Program-made: the position numbers and the translations under genes
The notes under the pieces: model-generated
Database searches by the model: none
Told to the model about the DNA's origin: nothing
What the model saw: only the letters and a program-made list of their open reading frames with translations
Assembly: GCF_011089895.1 (NCBI RefSeq)
Contig: NZ_JAANAT010000007.1
Location: 1 to 64,000, forward strand
DNA length: 64,000 nucleotides
Source: Mucilaginibacter inviolabilis
Lineage (GTDB): Bacteria; Bacteroidota; Bacteroidia; Sphingobacteriales; Sphingobacteriaceae
Direction: 5' to 3'
In this document: positions 59,416 through 64,000 of the stretch, piece by piece
Layout: each line of letters starts with the position of its first letter
Position numbering within the stretch: the stretch's first letter is position 1

Positions 59416-60192
59416 TCAGGCGGGTAACTCTACTTTATCTTTTTTAGCATAATGCAGGTAAGTAAAGCCTGCTATTAAGCTGCCTAATATGGTGCATAAC
59501 AAAGAGTAACCTATCGTTATTAAAATATTCATGGCATTGAAGTAGATTTTACTAAGATACATATCCCTGATACTGCCCAATCCCCATATATCAATAAAGC
59601 CTATTATCCTTCCAACTATATCTGCACTTATATAAACGCAGATCAGAAAGATGGCTGTATTTTTCAGCACATCGGTGGTTATCAATAACTGGCTGGTTCT
59701 TTTCAGGTATTGATATGCAGCAATAGAACTGATCAACAGTACAATTATTATATTGACTAAAGGTATCACTAATACCAGGTGCATTTTTTGCAGCGTTTCA
59801 TAAAATCGTCCATATATTAAATTGGTGATTTGGGAATTAAGTTGATAAAACGCGATCAGGATAATACTCGTTTTGGCTACATACCATATTTTAAGACTAT
59901 TGCCCGAACTAATATTCGACCGGTACTGACACAATAAAAAGAAGGTTAACAATGTAGGGAAAATCAACAAATTCGGATAGGATTCCTTTCTGAGAATCCC
60001 CGTACCTACCATAATCATATCAAAAACAAACCACAGGGAATTAAATATCCAGGCAGTGATCTCAAGGCCGCGGCTTCTTCTTTGCCTGGCTAGGATCACA
60101 ATAGAAAATATCAGCCCCAATAACAGGATTAGTAAAAGGATGCCCCCTATAATAAAAATGATGATGACGGCCTCTAAGGAAAGTGAATACAT
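59416..60192 (-). CDS. Hypothetical multi-spanning membrane protein
   Basis: A 258-residue protein with about seven hydrophobic stretches (for example IIFIIGGILLLILLLGLIFS at the N-terminus, LVIPLVNIIIVLLISSIAAY and MNILITIGYSLLCTILGSLI). No signature of a transporter, sensor or enzyme is seen. The stop lies 2 bases from the stop of the pentapeptide gene. Unknown function. Confidence 0.7.
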   Translation of the reverse strand: MYSLSLEAVIIIFIIGGILLLILLLGLIFSIVILARQRRSRGLEITAWIFNSLWFVFDMIMVGTGILRKESYPNLLIFPTLLTFFLLCQYRSNISSGNSLKIWYVAKTSIILIAFYQLNSQITNLIYGRFYETLQKMHLVLVIPLVNIIIVLLISSIAAYQYLKRTSQLLITTDVLKNTAIFLICVYISADIVGRIIGFIDIWGLGSIRDMYLSKIYFNAMNILITIGYSLLCTILGSLIAGFTYLHYAKKDKVELPA

Positions 60193-60344
60193 GTTAAGGT
60201 TTTTGTTTAAACTATTATAATAAATTAAAACACGATATTGTTTGCTGGTAATAAAAATACATTTGTAAAAGTAATCGCTTTGCGAATAATTCCTGGAGCC
60301 TTTACAATTTCTATAAATTTAATTGGTTATAACTTTATGAAACC

Positions 60345-60392
60345 ATCATGAGCTAAAGCTCACTAACCGGAATGTATCATACGGCTCATGAT
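60345..60392. repeat. ATCATGAGC/GCTCATGAT inverted pair before the M23 gene
   Basis: Perfect 9-bp arms separated by 30 bases, plus a smaller palindrome ACTCATGAGT at 60426-60435. The CATGAG core appears three times within 90 bases ahead of the peptidase start, so a regulator site is possible. The remaining 60193-60473 gap shows no gene. Confidence 0.4.
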
Positions 60393-60473
60393 AGCTTCAT
60401 TGCCTTAAAAAACAAATTGCGAAGCACTCATGAGTACTATTGAAAAACAACTTATTAACGAATAATTACATTA

Positions 60474-61184
60474 ATGAAAAAGATTATCCTGTTGCTTAGT
60501 ATTTTATGTATAACTGTTGTTTCAAACGCGCAGGATATCAAAACCATTTGTAATACTATTAATAATTTAAATACGGCTATTTTAAATGGTTCTATAAAAA
60601 GGCGGGATGCCGCCAACCAGTTTAAAACTTTAATAAAGCAACTTAAAAAAGCTGCTGATAAATCACAATCCTCTGGTTGGGTATTCCCGCTTAAAGGCTA
60701 TAAAAGCAATGCCATAGGCGGTACCAACGGCAATGGGTACTCCGATAAGGGCTACAATTTTCTGGATGGTAACAAACACACAGCTCATCCTGCTCATGAC
60801 ATTTTTATTAACGACCATAACCAGGATTGCCTGGACGATCGCACTCATCAACCCGTTGATGTATTAGTGGTTGATAACGGTATTGTAATAGCCTGCACTA
60901 ATGAATGGGACCCGGTAAGCAGCCTTCGCGGCGGCAAATTCATCTGGGTATATCATCCGGCACAAAATATCTTTACGTATTATGCGCATAACCAGGCCAT
61001 TTTTGTAAAACCTGGCGATGAGGTAAAACAAGGCCAAAAGATTGCCGAGGTTGGTCGTACGGGTTACAATGCCTACAAAAAACGCTCACCTACACATTTG
61101 CACTTTTCGGCGTTTAGGTTAGTGGATGATATGCCTGTACCTTATAACTCTTACTTACAGCTCAAAAAAGCCAAAAACATATGA
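60474..61184 (+). CDS. Secreted M23 (LytM) family peptidase
   Basis: A 236-residue protein with a signal peptide (MKKIILLLSILCITVVSNAQ), a short helical N-terminal segment, and a LytM zinc-peptidase domain (about 80-236). Zinc ligands are in HPAHDIFI (H-x3-D, about 105) and HLHFSAF (about 209), with TYYAHNQAIFVKPGDEVKQG between them. An unusual acidic insertion (NDHNQDCLDDRTHQPVDV) follows the first zinc motif. It would cut peptide cross-links in peptidoglycan. Its stop overlaps the start of the DUF4846 gene by 4 bases (ATGA), a strong sign of coupling. Confidence 0.87.
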   Translation: MKKIILLLSILCITVVSNAQDIKTICNTINNLNTAILNGSIKRRDAANQFKTLIKQLKKAADKSQSSGWVFPLKGYKSNAIGGTNGNGYSDKGYNFLDGNKHTAHPAHDIFINDHNQDCLDDRTHQPVDVLVVDNGIVIACTNEWDPVSSLRGGKFIWVYHPAQNIFTYYAHNQAIFVKPGDEVKQGQKIAEVGRTGYNAYKKRSPTHLHFSAFRLVDDMPVPYNSYLQLKKAKNI

Positions 61185-61939
61185 AAGCCATCCTCCTGCT
61201 GCTAACCTTATTTTTTAGTGTAACCAAAACCGATAACGTTGTAAACCGGTTTAAAGTCCCGGCAGGATTTCAACAGGTAAAGGTATCATCCGCCAGTTTT
61301 GGAGCCTGGTTGCAGGCACTCCCACTTAAACCTATAGGTACACCTGCCCGCACTTACAAAGGCAATATTGCCCGCACCAATCTGTATACCGCGGCCATTG
61401 TGGATATGAGCATAGGCACACAGGATTTACAACAGTGTGCCGACGCCGTAATACGCCTGCGTGGCGAATACCTGTACCTGCAAAAGAACTATAAGTCCAT
61501 CACTTTCAATTTTACCAGCGGTTTCAAATGCGATTTTGTGCACTATGCCGATGGCTACCGCTACAGTAACGGGCATTGGGTGCTAAAAGCCCAAAAAGAC
61601 TGCAGCTACCCTAACTTCCTCCGCTACATGAACCTGGTTTTCAGCTATGCGGGTACTTTGTCATTACAAAAAGAACTGAAGAAAGTAAGCGATCCCAATG
61701 AACTTAAAACCGGCGATGTGTTTATCAGGGGAGGCTCGCCGGGGCATTGTTTTATGGTGCTGAATGTGGCAGAAGATACCCGTCACTATAAAAAATTCCT
61801 GCTGGCACAAAGCTTTATGCCGGCCCAGAATATCCAGGTGCTTCAGGATAATGGGGACCCCTGGTTTAGCCTTGATAAAAAAAGCAGCATCCCTTACGGC
61901 GAGCTCATCAGCCAGGAATATTTGAAACGGTTTGACTAA
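61181..61939 (+). CDS. Secreted DUF4846 protein
   Basis: A 252-residue protein with a signal peptide (MKAILLLLTLFFSVT) and a DUF4846 domain. Recognisable blocks are VNRFKVPAGFQQVKVSSASF, LPLKPIGTPARTYKGN, DLQQCADAVIRLRGEYLY, and the C-terminal GDVFIRGGSPGHCFMVLNVA followed by FLLAQSFMPAQNIQVL. The Cys-His pattern in GSPGHCFMVL recalls a cysteine-peptidase-like fold but this is only suggestive. Coupled to the M23 peptidase, so it probably also acts on the cell wall or its fragments. Confidence 0.82.
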   Translation: MKAILLLLTLFFSVTKTDNVVNRFKVPAGFQQVKVSSASFGAWLQALPLKPIGTPARTYKGNIARTNLYTAAIVDMSIGTQDLQQCADAVIRLRGEYLYLQKNYKSITFNFTSGFKCDFVHYADGYRYSNGHWVLKAQKDCSYPNFLRYMNLVFSYAGTLSLQKELKKVSDPNELKTGDVFIRGGSPGHCFMVLNVAEDTRHYKKFLLAQSFMPAQNIQVLQDNGDPWFSLDKKSSIPYGELISQEYLKRFD

Positions 61940-61950
61940 TATCCTACCTC

Positions 61951-62226
61951 GAAAAACTTTTTAAACCTTAAATTTTAACAAATTTCGCATCGAAAACAGG
62001 CTAAAAACACTTCAAAAACGATCTAAAAACACGCATTTTAACACTTTTTAACAAATTACAGCGCGGTTTTAACGTGTTTTAAAAACTTTAAAAAGTATCA
62101 ATTAATTGGCTTTCAAATAACTATATACGAAATTGTCGATTTTTGGTCTTATTTCGTCTTAAATCAAACAGCCCGGATGTCTGTTAAATGACACCCGGGC
62201 TGTTGATTGATATAAATATACGAAAA
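61951..62226. ncRNA. Conserved 265-bp intergenic element, copy 2 (candidate structured RNA)
   Basis: Collinear with 16165-16440. Hairpin at 62168-62201: CAGCCCGG-A-TGTC, TGTTAAAT loop, GACA-C-CCGGGCTG, so the outer 8-bp stem matches the first copy while the inner stem and loop differ. It ends AATATACGAAAA like copy 1. No ORF. It lies between the DUF4846 stop and palindromic repeats; the rest of the 61940-62426 gap is described in the next two entries. Confidence 0.55.
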
Positions 62227-62257
62227 TTTGGGCGCATATCAAAGCCTCTAAATCATT

Positions 62258-62335
62258 TGTCATCCTGAGCGGAGCGAAGGATCTATTCTGCCATTGAAAA
62301 GTTCAACAATAGATGCTTCGTTCCTCAGCATGACA
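62258..62335. repeat. Palindromic repeat, TGTCATCCTGAGC/TCAGCATGACA family
   Basis: TGTCATCCTGAGCGGAGCGA with CTTCGTTCCTCAGCATGACA. Same family as 21022-21099 (shared CTTCGTTCCTCAG arm). Confidence 0.8.
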
Positions 62336-62347
62336 ATTGGGATATTT

Positions 62348-62412
62348 ACCTCACCCTCTTTCCGCCGCAGGCGAAGAGAGGGTCGTCCAGCGTAGCGTAG
62401 ACGGGGTGAGTC
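62348..62412. repeat. CTCACCC-family repeat before the aldo/keto reductase end
   Basis: ACCTCACCCTCTTTCCGCCG pairs with GACGGGGTGAGTC; inner GCAGGCGAAGAGAGGGTC. Resembles the outer arms of the icmF and hut-spacer repeats. Confidence 0.55.
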
Positions 62413-62426
62413 TTCAACAATCGTTT

Positions 62427-63446
62427 CTACCTCTTTTCCACCCTATCATAAAATCCACCAAAGGAATTCACCCTTACGGCCTCTTCCTTAAAAAAGTCGC
62501 CGGGGAAACCGAGTTCGATGGCGCTGGCATCGCTTAGTCTTTTGAGCTGATCATCGTTCAGGGCAACCTCTACCGTTTTCAGGTTATCCAGCAGCTGATC
62601 AACCTTGGTGGCACCTACTATCGGGATGCATGAAAAACCTTGCTGACGGGTCCAGTTGAGCGCCACATGGCTTTCTGATACGCCCAGCTCGGCAGCTATG
62701 TCCATCACCACTTTGGTAATACCTTCGGCCCGACTGTTTAAGCGATTGCTTTCGGGTTTGATGCGGCCTTTGTCGCCCTTCAGATATTTGCCCGTTAAAG
62801 CCCCGCCAGCTAAAGGAGCCCATGGGGTTACCGTCATGCCGAAGTGTTTGGCCATTGGTATCAGTTCGCGCTCAGCGGTGCGGGCCAGCAGACTGTACTC
62901 TACCTGTAAGGCAATAAACTGGCTCCAGCCCATCAGTTCGGCCAGGGTATTGCCTTTGGCTACCACCCAGGCAGGTGTATCGCTAATGGCGGCGTAGTTT
63001 ATTTTGCCCTGTTTAATCAGGTCGTCCATGCCGCGCAGTACCTCGTCTATGGGCGTAATATCGTCCCAGATATGCAGGTAAAACACATCTATAAAATCAG
63101 TTTTTAAACGCTTCAAGCTTTCCTCCACGCTGCGCATCATGTTTTTGCGACTATTGCCCGATGCGTTGGGATTAGCCATATTATCCTTCAGAGTATATTT
63201 AGTAGCCAGTACAAAGTAATCACGATCATGATTGCTCATGTATTCACCGATAATTTTTTCGCTGGTACCCAATTTATAGATATTGGCCGTATCCAAAAAG
63301 TTGCCGCCTGCATTGGCATAAGCATCCATAATGGCAAAACTGGTATCCTTATCGGCTCCCCATCCGGCTTCGGTGCCAAAGCCCATGGTGCCTAAACATA
63401 ATTCTGAAACTTTAAGGCCCGAACGGCCCAGTAATTTGTAATTCAT
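62427..63446 (-). CDS. Aldo/keto reductase
   Basis: A 339-residue NADPH-dependent oxidoreductase of the AKR superfamily. The N-terminus GRSGLKVSELCLGTMGFG, FLDTANIYKLGTSEKIIGEY (Asp and Tyr of the tetrad), the Lys in ATKYTL, the FYLHIWDD motif with the catalytic His, and the CIPIVGATKVDQLLDNL end are all present. The His precedes Ile-Trp, typical of the YajO/AKR11-12 group. Substrate unknown. It stands alone between repeats. Confidence 0.88.
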   Translation of the reverse strand: MNYKLLGRSGLKVSELCLGTMGFGTEAGWGADKDTSFAIMDAYANAGGNFLDTANIYKLGTSEKIIGEYMSNHDRDYFVLATKYTLKDNMANPNASGNSRKNMMRSVEESLKRLKTDFIDVFYLHIWDDITPIDEVLRGMDDLIKQGKINYAAISDTPAWVVAKGNTLAELMGWSQFIALQVEYSLLARTAERELIPMAKHFGMTVTPWAPLAGGALTGKYLKGDKGRIKPESNRLNSRAEGITKVVMDIAAELGVSESHVALNWTRQQGFSCIPIVGATKVDQLLDNLKTVEVALNDDQLKRLSDASAIELGFPGDFFKEEAVRVNSFGGFYDRVEKR

Positions 63447-63475
63447 GGTGTTTTGATTATATCTTTTAATTACAT

Positions 63476-63570
63476 CATGTCATTGCGAGGAGGTACAACG
63501 AAGCAATCCCGTAGCTATTCTCACCGATGAGAACGCGAGGAGATTGCCACGCTACGCTCGCAATGACATG
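63476..63570. repeat. Palindromic repeat, CATTGCGAGG/GCAATGACA family (short form)
   Basis: CATGTCATTGCGAGGAGGTA to CGCTCGCAATGACATG. Almost identical to the next copy at 63617 and to 51947. Confidence 0.88.
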
Positions 63571-63616
63571 ATTTGTTAGTTTTTCTACCTTTCTTTATCA
63601 CTCAGTACTTCTAATA

Positions 63617-63710
63617 CATGTCATTGCGAGGAGGTACGACGAAGCAATCTCGTAGCTATTCTCACCAACGAGAACGCGAGGAGATTGCCACGCTACGCTC
63701 GCAATGACAT
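63617..63710. repeat. Palindromic repeat, CATTGCGAGG/GCAATGACA family (short form)
   Basis: CATGTCATTGCGAGGAGGTA to ACGCTCGCAATGACAT. Direct-orientation neighbour of the copy at 63476, 46 bases apart. Confidence 0.88.
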
Positions 63711-63721
63711 AGTTTATTTTT

Positions 63722-64000
63722 TTAGTTATACCATTCACTGCTTAGATCATCCCATGCGGGATTATCAGCAACTATCAGATCAATTTTCTTTTTTCGTGAA
63801 CCCGCTTTCAATTGCTTTTCACGTGCAATAGCATCATCTACCCATTGATATTCTTCGTAGTATACCAATTTGCTGCAATCGTACTTAGCCGTAAACCCTT
63901 TGTATATTTTTTGTTTGTGCTCCCATACCCGTTGTTCTAAATTGCCGGTAACATCTATATAAAATACGGTATTTACTTTATTGGCAACTATATAAACAAA
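63722..64000 (-). CDS. GIY-YIG nuclease domain protein, C-terminal part (cut by window end)
   Basis: The frame is open at the window end and stops at 63722. The 92 visible residues read FVYIVANKVNTVFYIDVTGN, then LEQRVWEHKQKIYKGFTAKY, LVYYEEYQWVDDAIAREKQL and the C-terminal WDDLSSEWYN, which is the full pattern of the small (about 95-residue) YhbQ-like GIY-YIG family. Only a few N-terminal residues are missing. The family's conserved Gly in the Y-x-G-V-T position is Asp here. Arg, Glu and Gln of the nuclease core (RVWEH, AREKQ) are kept. Such genes are often numerous in Bacteroidota genomes and lie beside repeats. Confidence 0.85.
   Translation of the reverse strand, partial: FVYIVANKVNTVFYIDVTGNLEQRVWEHKQKIYKGFTAKYDCSKLVYYEEYQWVDDAIAREKQLKAGSRKKKIDLIVADNPAWDDLSSEWYN

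Noticed and set aside
63476..63710. CRISPR array
   Set aside because: Only two palindromic units of about 94 bases with a 46-base gap; no short regular repeats, no cas genes.

Overview
The window is about 64 kb of a Bacteroidota chromosome, most likely a soil or freshwater member of the Sphingobacteriaceae close to Mucilaginibacter or Pedobacter. Evidence: NagB fused to a LmbE-like domain, DUF5916/CBM9 and TonB-dependent outer-membrane proteins, GH20 and GH31 glycosidases, a fused isobutyryl-CoA mutase, A-rich upstream regions instead of strong Shine-Dalgarno sites, and many -7 motifs of the Bacteroidota type (TAnnTTTG) a few bases before start codons. No rRNA, tRNA, CRISPR array, transposase or prophage gene was seen. 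The genus is inferred from gene content only.

Layout. 1-3.4 kb: the 3' part of a nagB-like gene and a three-PAS sensor kinase. 3.4-10.4 kb: a complete histidine-degradation operon on the minus strand (marR-hutH-hutU-hutI-ftcD), with a near-perfect palindrome just before the regulator. 10.6-16.1 kb: a membrane patatin, a YdeI-like protein, three tandem copies of a small secreted NTF2/lumazine-binding-like gene, an SGNH hydrolase broken by an in-frame amber codon, and cytidine deaminase. 16.1-19.5 kb: a conserved non-coding element and parE. 19.7-23 kb: GNAT, SDR and an IlvD/Edd sugar-acid dehydratase. 23-34.3 kb: secreted and outer-membrane genes (DUF1684, GH31, DUF5916, TonB receptor, GH20). 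34.5-42.1 kb: small metabolic and transport genes (BtuF-like, LysE, Crp/Fnr, NTF2-VOC-NTF2, Nudix, PlsC, YkuK, rhodanese, SRPBCC). 42.3-48.1 kb: a five-gene minus-strand cassette of one OafA-type acyltransferase and two outer-membrane-barrel plus acetyl-esterase pairs. 48.3-54.7 kb: radical SAM protein, DGPF/ECF42 pair, DoxX, ArsR-MFS pair, a half-length VOC gene. 55-58.4 kb: icmF. 58.5-64 kb: an orphan RiPP-like precursor, pentapeptide protein, an M23/DUF4846 pair, aldo/keto reductase and a GIY-YIG gene cut by the window end.

The non-coding part is unusually rich in short palindromic repeats of several families. One family, ending in CCTCACCCC plus a CTCTCCaaaGGAGAG core, fills both spacers inside the hut operon and has also entered the icmF reading frame twice in the same phase, adding the same peptide. 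A different element of about 265 bp occurs twice, 45 kb apart, with almost identical length and a hairpin whose stem is kept while its loop has changed; it is the best candidate here for an undescribed RNA or DNA element.

Strongest leads: the barrel-esterase-acyltransferase cassette, the duplicated 265-bp element, the coding palindromic repeats in icmF, and the Cys-rich RiPP-like peptide without a visible maturase. All functions come from reading motifs by eye; no database search was run.
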